From: Pseudomonas vancouverensis
GTDB lineage: Bacteria; Pseudomonadota; Gammaproteobacteria; Pseudomonadales; Pseudomonadaceae
DNA: 64,000 nucleotides
Assembly: GCF_004348895.1 (NCBI RefSeq)
Contig: NZ_RRZK01000017.1
Location: 117,362 to 181,361 of the forward strand
Reading direction: 5' to 3'
The notes beneath the pieces were generated by a model. That model was given only the letters and a program-made list of their open reading frames with translations. It had not been told where the DNA came from and ran no database searches. The number at the start of each line of letters is the position of its first letter. The stretch's first letter is position 1. The position numbers were made by a program, and so were the translations under genes. This document shows positions 18,615 through 27,744 of this stretch, piece by piece.

Positions 18615-18689
18615 ATCGGCGGCGCGGCGTTCCGACGAAGGCGGCTGCACAGACACCTCATCAACATCAGAAAGAAGAGATCCCCAAGC

Positions 18690-21341
18690 ATGAGCGACTC
18701 CGGCCGCGCCGACGCGCTGTTAGCAGACCTGCCCCGCGATGGCCGTGGCCGGCTCAAGGTTTTCCTCGGTGCCGCGCCAGGTGTCGGCAAGACTTACGCC
18801 ATGCTGCAGGCCGCCCACACGCAACTGCGCCACGGAGTAAAAGTCATTGCCGGGGTGGTCGAAACCCACGGCCGCGCCGAAACTGAAGCACTGCTCAGCG
18901 GCTTGCCGCAGCAGGCGTTGGTGCGCTCGGAATACCGCGGCGTGAAGCTTGAGGAAATGGACCTCGACGGCTTGCTGGCAGCCAAGCCGAAACTGGTGTT
19001 GGTCGATGAACTGGCCCACACCAACGCACCCGGCAGCCGCCATGAAAAACGCTGGCAGGACATTCAGGAACTGCTCGCTGCCGGCATCGATGTCTACACC
19101 ACGGTCAACGTCCAGCACCTGGAGAGCCTCAACGATCAGGTGCGTGGGATTACCGGCGTGCAGGTGCGTGAAACCCTGCCGGACTGGGTGCTGCAGGAAG
19201 CCTATGAACTGCTGCTGATCGACCTGCCGCCCCGGGAATTGTTGGAGCGCCTGCGCGATGGCAAGGTCTATGTGCCGGAGCAGGCGCGCGCCGCCATCGA
19301 CGCATTTTTCTCCCAGACCAATCTCACGGCCTTGCGCGAGTTGGCGATGCAGACCGCGGCGGCGCAGGTGGATAACGATCTGGCCCAGGGCTACCGCCAG
19401 CTCGGCCAGGCCGCCCCGGCGGTACGCGGACGCTTGCTGGTGGGCGTCGATGGCGATGCCCAGGCTGAACGACTGGTGCGGCATGCCAGCCGAGTGGCCC
19501 AGCGCCGACATTTGCCGTGGAGTCTGGTGCACGTGGACAACGGCAGCGTGCGTGACGAGCAATCGCGTCTGCGCCTGCAAAGTGCCCAGCAACTGGCCGA
19601 GCGTCTGGGTGGCGAAGTGGTGTTGCTGCGCGCCGGTGAGGTGGCCAAGACCCTGATCCAGCATGCCGCCGAACGTCGCGCGAGTCTGGTGCTGGTGGGG
19701 CAGTCGCGGCCACGATTGCGCCGACGCCTGTTCGGTGGCGGCCTGGCGGCACGCTTGCTGCGTAACGCGCGCGGGCTGGAAATCAACGTCCTCGATAACG
19801 ATCACGAAGAGCATCAGCCCCGGCAACGATCCCCGCAGCAGTTGGTCTGGTTCGACTACTTGCTCGCGCTGGTGGCGACCCTGTTGGCCAGTGCGCTGGC
19901 GTGGGCCGTGTCGAGCGTTCTGCCGCTGCCGAACATCTCGCTGGTGTTCCTCGCGGCGGTGTTGCTGGTGGCGGTGCGCAGCAGCCTTGGGCCAGCTTTG
20001 GCTTGTGCGGCGTTGTCCTTCCTGACCTATGACTTTCTATTCATCCCACCGAATTTCTCCTTCGCCATTCAGCGTGAAGAAGATGTGCTGACCTTGCTGT
20101 TTTTCCTGCTGATGGCGGCCCTGACCGGCAACCTCGCCGCACGCCAGCGGCGACAGTTGCAAGCCTTGCGCGATACCCAGGAAGAGACCACCGAGCTGCT
20201 CGACCTGTCGCGCAAGCTGACGGCCGCCACGGATCGTCAGGCGGTCATCAGCGCCGCCGCCCAGCACCTCAATGGCTGGAGCGACCTGCAACTGTGCCTG
20301 CTCAATCGTGACGGCCAGAGTGGCTGGAAGGTCGAAACCGGTGCTCCGCTGGAGTTGACCGAAGCCGAGCGCGCTGCCGCCGATTGGGCCTGGCAGCACG
20401 ATCAGCCGGCGGGTGCCGGTACCGGTACCTTGCCCTTCGGGCGCTGGTGGTGGTGGCCATTGTCGGTGGAGGATGGCCCATTGGCGCTGCTCGGCGTTTG
20501 CGCGAAAGAGGGGCAGACCCTGAGCGGCCAACGGCGTCGTTTGCTCACTGCGTTGAGCCAGCCACTGGCCCAGGCCCTGGCGCGGGCGCAACTGGCGGAT
20601 GATCTGGAAGCGGCGCGGTTGCACGGCGAAACCGAACAACTGCGCAGTGCCTTGCTGGCGTCCGTGTCCCATGACCTGCGCACACCACTGACGTCCATGC
20701 GTGGCAGCATCGACAGCTTGCTGGCCCTCGGTGAAGCGATCCCGCTGGAGGATCGTCGCGAGTTGCTGGAAGGCACCCGCGATGAAGCCGAGCGCCTCGA
20801 CCGTTATATCCAGAACCTGCTCGACATGACGCGCCTCGGTCACGGTGCCCTGAAGCTGGCCCGCGATTGGGTGTCGCCGGCCGATATCGTCGGCAGCGCG
20901 CTCAATCGACTGCGTGCGGTACTCGCGCCGCTGCAAGTGAGCACTGAGGTCCGCGCCGAGTTGCCGCTGCTGTTTGTGCATGCGGCGCTGATTGAGCAGG
21001 CGTTGGTCAATGTGCTGGAAAACGCTGCACGTTTTTCCCCCGCCCATGGACGCTTGCAATTGAGTGCAGGGGCCGAAGACAACGAGCTGTTTTTCTCGGT
21101 GAGTGATGAAGGACCGGGCATACCCGAGGAAGATCGGGCGAAGATCTTCGACATGTTCTACACCGCCGCCCGCGGCGATCGGGGCGGGCAGGGCACAGGC
21201 CTGGGGCTGGCGATCTGTCAGGGCATGATCGGTGCCCATGGCGGGCGGATCAGCGTGGCCGATGGCATCGAAGGGCGCGGCACCTGCATCACCTTGCACC
21301 TGCCGTTGCAGGCGCAACCGGGGTATGAAAGTGAAGCCTGA
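18690..21341 (+). CDS. kdpD: Sensor histidine kinase KdpD
   Basis: The 883-residue K+/turgor sensor is in standard order. The N-terminal KdpD domain has a Walker A GAAPGVGKT at 27-35 (Lys34) and a Walker B-like LVLVDELAHTNAPG. A universal-stress-protein-like domain covers about 245-365. Four membrane spans lie at about 388-485, with a GAF-like region after them. The phospho-acceptor His661 is in SVSHDLRTPLT, and the ATPase domain shows N, G1 (DEGPGIPEED) and G2 (GTGLGLAIC) boxes. It phosphorylates KdpE under K+ limitation. AGAAGAGA precedes the start. The histidine kinase is followed closely by kdpE. Confidence 0.97.
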   Translation: MSDSGRADALLADLPRDGRGRLKVFLGAAPGVGKTYAMLQAAHTQLRHGVKVIAGVVETHGRAETEALLSGLPQQALVRSEYRGVKLEEMDLDGLLAAKPKLVLVDELAHTNAPGSRHEKRWQDIQELLAAGIDVYTTVNVQHLESLNDQVRGITGVQVRETLPDWVLQEAYELLLIDLPPRELLERLRDGKVYVPEQARAAIDAFFSQTNLTALRELAMQTAAAQVDNDLAQGYRQLGQAAPAVRGRLLVGVDGDAQAERLVRHASRVAQRRHLPWSLVHVDNGSVRDEQSRLRLQSAQQLAERLGGEVVLLRAGEVAKTLIQHAAERRASLVLVGQSRPRLRRRLFGGGLAARLLRNARGLEINVLDNDHEEHQPRQRSPQQLVWFDYLLALVATLLASALAWAVSSVLPLPNISLVFLAAVLLVAVRSSLGPALACAALSFLTYDFLFIPPNFSFAIQREEDVLTLLFFLLMAALTGNLAARQRRQLQALRDTQEETTELLDLSRKLTAATDRQAVISAAAQHLNGWSDLQLCLLNRDGQSGWKVETGAPLELTEAERAAADWAWQHDQPAGAGTGTLPFGRWWWWPLSVEDGPLALLGVCAKEGQTLSGQRRRLLTALSQPLAQALARAQLADDLEAARLHGETEQLRSALLASVSHDLRTPLTSMRGSIDSLLALGEAIPLEDRRELLEGTRDEAERLDRYIQNLLDMTRLGHGALKLARDWVSPADIVGSALNRLRAVLAPLQVSTEVRAELPLLFVHAALIEQALVNVLENAARFSPAHGRLQLSAGAEDNELFFSVSDEGPGIPEEDRAKIFDMFYTAARGDRGGQGTGLGLAICQGMIGAHGGRISVADGIEGRGTCITLHLPLQAQPGYESEA

Positions 21342-21389
21342 TCGCGCATGGGTTACTCTTTTGCCACTTCTTTGCGTTGATATGAACTC

Positions 21390-22088
21390 ATGAGCCAGAT
21401 CGCGACCATCTTGGTCATCGACGACGAACCGCAGATCCGCAAGTTCCTGCGCATCAGCCTTGCCTCCCAGGGCTACAAAGTGCTGGAGGCCGGCACCGGT
21501 GCCGAAGGTCTGGCGCACGCAGCCTTGAACAAACCGGACCTGCTGGTACTCGACCTGGGTTTACCGGACATGGACGGCCAGCAGGTCCTGCGCGAGTTTC
21601 GCGAGTGGTCCCGGGTGCCGGTGCTGGTGCTCTCGGTGCGCGCCAGCGAGGGGCAGAAAGTCGAGGCGCTGGATGGCGGCGCCAATGACTATGTGACCAA
21701 GCCCTTCGGCATACAGGAATTCCTCGCACGGATTCGCGCGCTGTTGCGTCAGGCGCCCGCGGGCGAAGCGCAACCGGCGGCGCTGGCGTTCGGACCGTTG
21801 ACCGTGGACCTGGCCTACCGTCGGGTGCTGCTCGATGGCGTCGAGGTGGCGCTGACACGCAAGGAGTACGCGGTGCTGGCGCAGCTGGCGCGGCATCCTG
21901 GGCGGGTGATCACCCAGCAGCAACTGCTCAAGGACATCTGGGGGCCGACCCATACCGAAGACACGCATTACCTGCGGATCGTGGTCGGGCACTTGCGTCA
22001 GAAACTGGCGGATGACCCGACCCGGCCGCGGTTCATCGTGACCGAGGCGGGGGTGGGGTATCGGTTGTTGAGCGAAGGTAATGTTTAG
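21390..22088 (+). CDS. kdpE: Response regulator KdpE
   Basis: A 232-residue OmpR/PhoB-type regulator. The receiver domain is at about 5-120, with the phosphorylated Asp55 in LVLDLGLPD, acidic pair DDE near 11-13 and Lys in TKPFG. The C-terminal winged helix (about 130-230) contains LTRKEYAVLAQLARHPGRV. It activates kdpFABC when phosphorylated by KdpD. It lies 48 bases downstream of kdpD. A candidate KdpE box is at 13980-13996, upstream of kdpF. Confidence 0.97.
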   Translation: MSQIATILVIDDEPQIRKFLRISLASQGYKVLEAGTGAEGLAHAALNKPDLLVLDLGLPDMDGQQVLREFREWSRVPVLVLSVRASEGQKVEALDGGANDYVTKPFGIQEFLARIRALLRQAPAGEAQPAALAFGPLTVDLAYRRVLLDGVEVALTRKEYAVLAQLARHPGRVITQQQLLKDIWGPTHTEDTHYLRIVVGHLRQKLADDPTRPRFIVTEAGVGYRLLSEGNV

Positions 22089-22092
22089 TTAT

Positions 22093-22115
22093 CGAGGGGC
22101 CGGTACCGTCCCTCG
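22093..22115. terminator. Hairpin between convergent kdpE and patatin genes
   Basis: CGAGGG (22093-22098) pairs with CCCTCG (22110-22115); the loop contains a palindromic CGGTACCG. There is no T-run on either side, so a role as a bidirectional terminator is weakly supported. Confidence 0.35.
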
Positions 22116-22130
22116 AGAACTTTCAGGCAA

Positions 22131-23168
22131 TCAGTTCTGCTCATTCTCATACCGATCCAGCGTATCGCGCGCAATCTCCCGTCCCAGTGCGATCAGCTCC
22201 GGCGCCTTGTAGAACTCGAAAAACCGGCACACCCGCTTCGGCACGTTGATCAGGATATCCGGTGGATAGCCGGCGATCTTGTACTGCGCCAGTGACGTCT
22301 GCATCACCTCGAAACTCTGGTTGATCAGATCCAGCAAGGACGCAGGCCCGACGTTGTCGATGATGAACGAGCCCGTGGCGGAACGCGGCGCACCCTGGGA
22401 TTGTGGCGCGGCGGCCGGTTGTTGCGCTTCGGGTTCGGCGGATTCGATCCACGGGTTGAGTTCCGCGCTTTCGGCTTTCAGAGCTTCCTGCTCGAGAATC
22501 AACAGTTGCTCGGCCTGTTTGCGGCGGAAAGGCAGTTTCGACCCCACCGAACTGATCAGGCTGTCGAAGCGCGTCTTGAACGCGGCGGGGCGCTGGATCA
22601 CCGGCAGTTTGTAGTGACGCTGGTTGGTGGAGTTGAGGTTGACGGCGATGATCAGATCGCAATGGCTCGACACCACCGGCACGATCGGCAACGGATTGAG
22701 AATGCCACCGTCCACCAGCATGCGATTGCCTTGCATCACCGGCGTGAACAGGCTGGGAATCGCCGCCGAAGCGCGCATGGCTTGATGCAGGCAACCTTCC
22801 TGGAACCAGATTTCTTGCTGGTTGGTCAGGTCGGCGGCCACCGCCGTATAAGGGATGCGCAAGTCTTCGATGTTGATCTCGCCAACGATCTTGCGGATCT
22901 GTCCGAAGACTTTTTCGCCACGGATCGCGCCGAGGCGAAAACTGACGTCGACCAGGCGCAATACATCGAGGTAATCCAGGCTCTCGATCCAGTCGCGATA
23001 GACATTGAGCTTGCCGGCGGCGTAGATCCCGCCGACCACCGCGCCCATGGAGCAACCGGCGATGCAGGCAATGTCGTAGCCGCGTCGTTCTATTTCTTCA
23101 ATGACACCAATGTGTGCGTAACCTCGGGCACCACCCGAGCCCAGTACCAGTGCGACACGCTTTTTCAT
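22131..23168 (-). CDS. Patatin-like phospholipase family protein (RssA-like)
   Basis: A 345-residue protein with an N-terminal patatin domain. The oxyanion loop GSGGARGYAHIG is at 10-21, the nucleophile Ser40 in GCSMG, and the catalytic aspartate Asp153 in LVDGG. These are the Ser-Asp dyad elements of patatin lipases. The C-terminal third, rich in Gln, Glu and Ala, is not part of the core domain. I chose ATG 23168, which has GAGGG upstream and places the glycine loop at the usual distance; the frame is open to 23249. It is probably cytoplasmic, with phospholipase/esterase activity and unknown physiological substrate. Confidence 0.88.
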   Translation of the reverse strand: MKKRVALVLGSGGARGYAHIGVIEEIERRGYDIACIAGCSMGAVVGGIYAAGKLNVYRDWIESLDYLDVLRLVDVSFRLGAIRGEKVFGQIRKIVGEINIEDLRIPYTAVAADLTNQQEIWFQEGCLHQAMRASAAIPSLFTPVMQGNRMLVDGGILNPLPIVPVVSSHCDLIIAVNLNSTNQRHYKLPVIQRPAAFKTRFDSLISSVGSKLPFRRKQAEQLLILEQEALKAESAELNPWIESAEPEAQQPAAAPQSQGAPRSATGSFIIDNVGPASLLDLINQSFEVMQTSLAQYKIAGYPPDILINVPKRVCRFFEFYKAPELIALGREIARDTLDRYENEQN

Positions 23169-23385
23169 CAATCGCCCTCGTCTGACCAGAGCCAACAATG
23201 CACCCATAAAGGTGCGTGGTTCAATCGCCAAGGTCGCTTGATGGAGCAAAGAGGTCGTTTTTTCGACTGACCATGGCGGCAGATCGTTCGGGCAGCGCTA
23301 TAGTTTGCCGGGCAGGTTCAGGCACTTTTTACGCGCCGTACCGTCATACCTGCACGACTGTTTACCCATGTTTGAGGAGTGAGTG

Positions 23386-23664
23386 ATGAAAGCCTGGATT
23401 TGTGTGCCGTTGATTGCCCTGGCGCTTGCCGGTTGTGCCGGTAAAACCGCCTACCGCGACAGCTGTGGCACCCAGCTCGATGCCGCCTGGCATGAACTGG
23501 ACCTGGCCAAGGCCGAGGGTTTCGCCGGCACCGTCAGCTACTCCAAAGCCTTGTCACTGTTGACCGCAGCCAAGACCCAGCAACAATTCGAAGGGTTTGA
23601 AGGTTGCAGTAACAAAGCCGAGAAAGCGCGTTTCTATATCCGTGAATCCCGCGCCGGTCGCTAA
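23386..23664 (+). CDS. Small predicted lipoprotein
   Basis: A 92-residue protein with a lipoprotein signal peptide: MKAWICVPLIALALAGCAGK, with the lipobox LALAGC and lipidated Cys about 17. The mature part is hydrophilic and contains two further cysteines (DSCGTQ and EGCSNK) that could pair. The ribosome-binding site GAGGAG is ideally spaced to ATG 23386; a GTG one codon earlier would add one Met. I do not recognise a characterised family. It is transcribed alone and followed by a REP-type repeat region. Confidence 0.75.
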   Translation: MKAWICVPLIALALAGCAGKTAYRDSCGTQLDAAWHELDLAKAEGFAGTVSYSKALSLLTAAKTQQQFEGFEGCSNKAEKARFYIRESRAGR

Positions 23665-23683
23665 AGCACAGCGGATTCTGCGG

Positions 23684-23760
23684 CCGCTGGCTTGCTGGCG
23701 AAAACGACTGGTGAATCACGGCGTTCTTGACATCGCCATCGCCAGCAGGCCAATTCCTAC
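23684..23760. repeat. REPIN of a second REP family
   Basis: The forward arm GCTGGCTTGCTGGCGAAA (about 23687-23704) and the reverse arm ATCGCCAGCAGGCCAATTCC (about 23739-23758) form an inverted pair of the GCTGGC..GCCAGC REP type. It differs from the GGGAGCGAGC family found elsewhere here. It fills most of the gap between the lipoprotein and the CHAD gene. Confidence 0.7.
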
Positions 23761-23794
23761 TGATGGTGTCGGGTGTTGTTAACGGAGTAACCCC

Positions 23795-24553
23795 ATGATC
23801 GACCGGTTAGTGGCTCATGTTCTAGGCATTGAAGTTCGCCTGTTGGCCTGTCAGGCGCGCTTGACCGCGCGCACCGACCCTGAAGCGCTGCACGACCTGC
23901 GCACCACGGTTCGCCGATTGCGCAGCCTGTTGCGGCCGTTGCGCGGTTTGCCCGGGGTCGAACAACTCGAAGTAGCCGCCGCTCGGGTGGGCGAGCTGAC
24001 CACACCGCTGCGCGACCGTGAAGTATTGGCGGCGTATTTGTTCGAGCACCATCAACCTGAAGCCGCACAGCGGCGCATGGCGCAAATGGCCGAGGCCTAT
24101 CCGGCTGTCTCGGCCAGTCCGGAACTCGACCAGTTGCTGATTATCCTCGATGCCTTCCCGCGTTTCTTGCGTGCCGCTCAGCGCCAAGGGTTGCTCAAGG
24201 GCCTGAGCAAACGCATCGAAAAGCGCCTGGGCAAGCAATGGAAGCATCTTGAAGAGGCACTGCACGACCCCGCCCATGATCGTCACCGTTTGCGCCTGCT
24301 GATCAAGCGTGTGCGCTATGGCATCGACGCCTACCCCGAGCTGGACCGTTTGCCGAAGGCGGCCATGCCCCGGTTGAAAGCGGCGCAGGGCGCTCTGGGT
24401 GACTGGCATGATTGCTGGCAGTGGCTGGCACGCGCGCAAGAGGAAGCGGATCTGCAACCTTGTGTTGCCACCTGGAAAACCACCATGGCCGATGCAGAGC
24501 GCCGCGCTGACCGGGTGCTGGAAAAACTCGACCGGGATTGCTTCAAATCCTGA
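23795..24553 (+). CDS. CHAD domain-containing protein
   Basis: A 252-residue helical protein with the CHAD signature: LHDLRTTVRRLRSLLRPL near residues 30-47 and the second half-motif HRLRLLIKRVRYGIDAYPEL near 166-185. These conserved His and Arg/Lys residues bind inorganic polyphosphate in characterised CHAD proteins. There is no CYTH domain, so it is a stand-alone CHAD protein, likely a polyphosphate-associated cytoplasmic protein. GGAG lies seven bases before the ATG. A perfect hairpin follows the stop. Confidence 0.9.
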   Translation: MIDRLVAHVLGIEVRLLACQARLTARTDPEALHDLRTTVRRLRSLLRPLRGLPGVEQLEVAAARVGELTTPLRDREVLAAYLFEHHQPEAAQRRMAQMAEAYPAVSASPELDQLLIILDAFPRFLRAAQRQGLLKGLSKRIEKRLGKQWKHLEEALHDPAHDRHRLRLLIKRVRYGIDAYPELDRLPKAAMPRLKAAQGALGDWHDCWQWLARAQEEADLQPCVATWKTTMADAERRADRVLEKLDRDCFKS

Positions 24554-24568
24554 GATCAACACTTTCTC

Positions 24569-24592
24569 TGCAAGAGCGAGTCTGCTCTTGCA
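24569..24592 (+). terminator. Perfect hairpin downstream of the CHAD gene
   Basis: TGCAAGAGC and GCTCTTGCA form a nine-base perfect stem around GAGTCT, 16 bases after the stop. There is no T-run. The loop and stem resemble a degenerate REP, so it may be either a REP relic or a transcript-end hairpin. Confidence 0.5.
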
Positions 24593-24720
24593 GTTGATGA
24601 TGTGTGGCGCCGGAATCCCATGCGGCTTATCTGTCAGTCAATTTGGCAGGAATGGGTACTGTCTGCATCCCGGTGACTGGTTAAGATCCCCTCATCCTTT
24701 TTCCAGTACCCGAGGTTTTC

Positions 24721-25518
24721 ATGCGTTTCTCCGACCTGCTTGACGTCGTCCGCCATTCGCCGACGGAGCTGTCTATTCCGGCCTCCTGGGCTCAGGGCCG
24801 TGCCAGTTTCGGCGGCCTGGTGGCAGCCATGCAGTATGAAGCCATGCGTGCCCGGGTGCCGGCGGAGCGCCCGGTACGCTCGTTGGCGATCACTTTCGTC
24901 GGCCCGGTCGAGCCCGAAGTCCCGGTCAGTTTTGAAGTTGACGTGCTGCGTGAAGGCAAGGCGGTCAGTCAGGTGCTCGGCCGTGTCATGCAGAAAGGCC
25001 AGGTGGTGACGCTGATTCAGGGCAGCTTCGGTGCCTCGCGTCCTTCGGAAGTGGCAGTGGCGGCAGAGCCGGCGCCCGAAATGAAGCATTGGGAGGAATG
25101 TCAGGAACTGCCTTTCATCGAAGGCGTCATTCCGGAGTTCATGCGGCACCTGGCGATGCGCTGGAGCGTCGGCGGCCTGCCTTTCAGCGGCAGCACTTCG
25201 CGCCAGATGGGCGGCTGGGTGCGCTTGCGCGGTGATGTGAAGGAAGAGGCCTTGAGTGAGGCACATATCCTGGCACTGGTGGACGCCTGGCCACCGGCCC
25301 TGATGCCCTTTCTGAAGAAACCGGCCATGGGCAGCACATTGACCTGGACCATCGAGTTCGTGCAGCCACTGCACAAGCTGACCACCCTCGACTGGTGCAA
25401 GTACCTGGTCGAAACAGAATACGCCGCCGATGGTTACGGCCACGCGGCGGCGAAGATGTGGAGCGCAGACGGTCAATTGATCGCCATGAGCCGGCAGACC
25501 GTAACCGTATTTGCCTGA
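24721..25518 (+). CDS. Acyl-CoA thioesterase family protein (TesB-like double hotdog)
   Basis: A 265-residue protein in the thioesterase-like/TesB superfamily. The N-terminal hotdog has SFGGLVAAMQYEAMRA and a LAITFVGPVEPEVPV strand. The C-terminal hotdog (about 140-265) has STLTWTIEFVQPL near 202-214. Double-hotdog enzymes hydrolyse acyl-CoA esters. The catalytic Asp/Gln/Thr set could not be assigned with confidence. GAGG precedes the ATG. Its stop is immediately adjacent to the stop of the convergent Mpo1-like gene, with no spacer at all. Confidence 0.82.
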   Translation: MRFSDLLDVVRHSPTELSIPASWAQGRASFGGLVAAMQYEAMRARVPAERPVRSLAITFVGPVEPEVPVSFEVDVLREGKAVSQVLGRVMQKGQVVTLIQGSFGASRPSEVAVAAEPAPEMKHWEECQELPFIEGVIPEFMRHLAMRWSVGGLPFSGSTSRQMGGWVRLRGDVKEEALSEAHILALVDAWPPALMPFLKKPAMGSTLTWTIEFVQPLHKLTTLDWCKYLVETEYAADGYGHAAAKMWSADGQLIAMSRQTVTVFA

Positions 25519-25884
25519 TCAGTGACGACGGTGGCGCTCACGCCAGGCGCGCCACCAGCCACCGCTGAGGAAGAACCGCGGAAAGGTCAGGAACTGCTCG
25601 ACCAGCAAGCGCGATATGGCATCTTTGCGATCACTGAACGGTTCGGCGGCCTGTTCCTCCAGGCCATGACCGTGGCGTTGCAGGCCCAGCGCGGCTATGA
25701 CGCCGACCACGCCAATGGCAACGTTGGCCAGGCTCAGGCTGAACACGCCGGACACAATCAGCAGAAACGCAACGATGAACAACGGCACCGCAATCAGGTG
25801 CAGCACCAGATTGGTCGGATGCTGATGATTGTTCGGGTACGCGCGCCATTGCCAGGCGGGCAGGTTGGGATGACGTTTGCCCAT
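25519..25884 (-). CDS. Mpo1-like (DUF962) membrane protein
   Basis: A 121-residue protein with two hydrophobic hairpin segments (about 28-45 and 50-67). It carries the conserved histidine motifs of the Mpo1/DUF962 family: HQHPTN with a further His near 20-30 and HGHGLEE near 70-76. In yeast Mpo1 these histidines hold Fe2+ for alpha-oxidation of 2-hydroxy fatty acids. Bacterial homologues are poorly characterised, so an iron-dependent fatty-acid dioxygenase is a reasonable but unproven role. It is a single gene, convergent with the thioesterase; its upstream region holds a REPIN. Confidence 0.8.
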   Translation of the reverse strand: MGKRHPNLPAWQWRAYPNNHQHPTNLVLHLIAVPLFIVAFLLIVSGVFSLSLANVAIGVVGVIAALGLQRHGHGLEEQAAEPFSDRKDAISRLLVEQFLTFPRFFLSGGWWRAWRERHRRH

Positions 25885-26012
25885 GATGCTGATCCTCGAT
25901 CCATGTTGAACATATGAATCAAGGATAGGCCCGGTTTATGCGGGCGGCGAATCAAGGCTGGCTATGGGCTTGATAGTGATTGGGCTGGAATTGTTGTTGT
26001 CTGTTATGACGC

Positions 26013-26080
26013 CATCGCGAGCAAGTTCGCTCCCGCAGTTGCCCGCGATCCCCTTTGGGAGCGAGCGTGCTAGCGATGGT
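26013..26080. repeat. REPIN (inverted REP pair)
   Basis: A reverse REP (ATCGCGAGCAAGTTCGCTCC, about 26014-26033) and a forward REP (TTTGGGAGCGAGCGTGCTAG, about 26054-26073) lie between the Mpo1-like gene and the convergent end of the chemoreceptor gene. Confidence 0.85.
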
Positions 26081-26084
26081 GTCT

Positions 26085-27566
26085 TCAGAGTTTCAATTGA
26101 CCAATCGCCTTGCTCAATTCCCCAGCCAACGCGGCCAGCTCATTACTGGTGGTCGCCGAGGTCACCGTCTGCTGTACCGTATTCTCGGTCACGTCGCGAA
26201 TACTCACGACCGAGCGGTTCATTTCCTCTGCGACCTGGCTTTGCTGCTCCGCCGCGACAGCGATCTGCGTATTGCTTTCGCGCATCTGCGCCACGGCACT
26301 GGTGATCTCGGCCAGAGCCGCGCCAGCTTCCTGCGCCTGCTGCACGCAATCATCGGCCTTGAACGAGCTCTCCTGCATAAAGTCCACTGCATCCCGAGTT
26401 CCGGCCTGTAGTGCCGAGACCATGAGGGTGATTTCATCGGTCGAGGCCTGGACCCGTTTGGCCAGGTTGCGCACTTCGTCGGCCACTACGGCAAAACCAC
26501 GGCCCATTTCACCGGCGCGGGCCGCTTCGATGGCGGCATTCAGCGCCAGCAGGTTGGTCTGTTCGGCGATGCTGTGAATCACGTTGACCACGCCGTTGAT
26601 CTTCTGGCTGTCTTCGGCCAGGCGCTGGATCATTTCGGCGGTCTGCTGCACGCCAGTGGATAACCCGGCAATCGACTTCTGCACGCGACTCACCACCTCC
26701 TGGCCACTGCCGGCGAGGGTGTCGGCCGATTGCGAGAGGTCTCGGGTGGCGCCGGCGTGTTGGGCGATGTGGTAGACGGTGGCGGTCATTTCATTGATGG
26801 CGGTGGCGGCCTGATCGGTCTCACTCTGCTGACCGAGCATGCCGTGGCGGACTTCGTTCATGCTCGCGGCCAACTGCGCGGCACCGACGTCCAGTTGCCG
26901 GGCGGTGCTGGCGACGGTGTTGACCACGCGTTGATAGCCGGCCTGCATGGCATTGAAGGCGTTGGCCATCTGTCCGACTTCGTCGTTGCAGGCCAGCGGG
27001 ACGCGGGCCGACAGGTCGCCGGTTTTCTCGACGTGCAGCATCACATCTTTCAGGGTGTTGAGCTGGCTGAGCAGGAAACGGATCAACAGTTGCGAGGCGC
27101 CGAGCATCGCTAGCATCAGGATGAACACCGCCACGGCATAGTTGGCGAAACGCTCACTGAACACCTGGCTCAGGCTCGGGCCATGGGTGATGACCGCGTA
27201 ACGCTGGTCGTCTGCGCCGGTGAACACTTCAGCGCCCAGCAAAGGATTGTCCCCGAACAGCGGCATTGCGTTGATCGCGACCCAGCCGTTGGCGTTAGCC
27301 AGCTCCGGCAAGGCATGACCATTGAGTGAAGGGGACTGTCCGCGGCTGAAGTTCAGCAGGTTATCCGCCTTGGGCAATGGCTGCCCGGCGGGCCAGGCCC
27401 TGAGCAGGCGCGCCTGAGCCTGCGCCGATGCCTGGGCGGCATCGTTGCGGGCCTGCTGTTCGAGCTGTACCGCGTACAGCACCAGCATGAGGGTGGTGAC
27501 AAAGGCGACGGCGTTCACCGCCCAGAATTTGTACTTCAGCGAGATGTTGCTAAGCCAGGCACCCAT
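26085..27566 (-). CDS. Methyl-accepting chemotaxis protein
   Basis: A chemoreceptor of 493 residues. TM1 is at about 12-32 ([19 protein letters not shown]). A periplasmic sensor region of about 130 residues follows, then TM2 near 155-175, a HAMP linker, and a long cytoplasmic signalling domain whose hairpin tip is [34 protein letters not shown] (the core is intact near 355-385). The sensor region is too divergent to name a ligand. I prefer ATG 27566 ([15 protein letters not shown]); a start at 27602 would add 12 residues with no ribosome-binding site. The gene is monocistronic, and a REP lies upstream. Confidence 0.93.
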   Translation of the reverse strand: MGAWLSNISLKYKFWAVNAVAFVTTLMLVLYAVQLEQQARNDAAQASAQAQARLLRAWPAGQPLPKADNLLNFSRGQSPSLNGHALPELANANGWVAINAMPLFGDNPLLGAEVFTGADDQRYAVITHGPSLSQVFSERFANYAVAVFILMLAMLGASQLLIRFLLSQLNTLKDVMLHVEKTGDLSARVPLACNDEVGQMANAFNAMQAGYQRVVNTVASTARQLDVGAAQLAASMNEVRHGMLGQQSETDQAATAINEMTATVYHIAQHAGATRDLSQSADTLAGSGQEVVSRVQKSIAGLSTGVQQTAEMIQRLAEDSQKINGVVNVIHSIAEQTNLLALNAAIEAARAGEMGRGFAVVADEVRNLAKRVQASTDEITLMVSALQAGTRDAVDFMQESSFKADDCVQQAQEAGAALAEITSAVAQMRESNTQIAVAAEQQSQVAEEMNRSVVSIRDVTENTVQQTVTSATTSNELAALAGELSKAIGQLKL

Positions 27567-27672
27567 GGAGGTCTTCTCTGATAGCGGAAACAGTATTGGC
27601 AAGGTGCCAGCATTGTGCCGCTACGCAGTCGACTGATTCTTGATGCAGATCAATGCACGCCCCTGCTGCTCT

Positions 27673-27698
27673 TGTGGGAGCGAGCTTGCTTGCGATGG
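27673..27698. repeat. REP element
   Basis: CTTGTGGGAGCGAGCTTGCT (27671-27690) and the adjoining TGCGATGGCGG form a single forward REP in the gap between the chemoreceptor start and the TatD stop. Confidence 0.85.
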
Positions 27699-27744
27699 CG
27701 GATTAGCAATCAACGAAAAAGCTCGTTCTGACACCGACCCGGGC

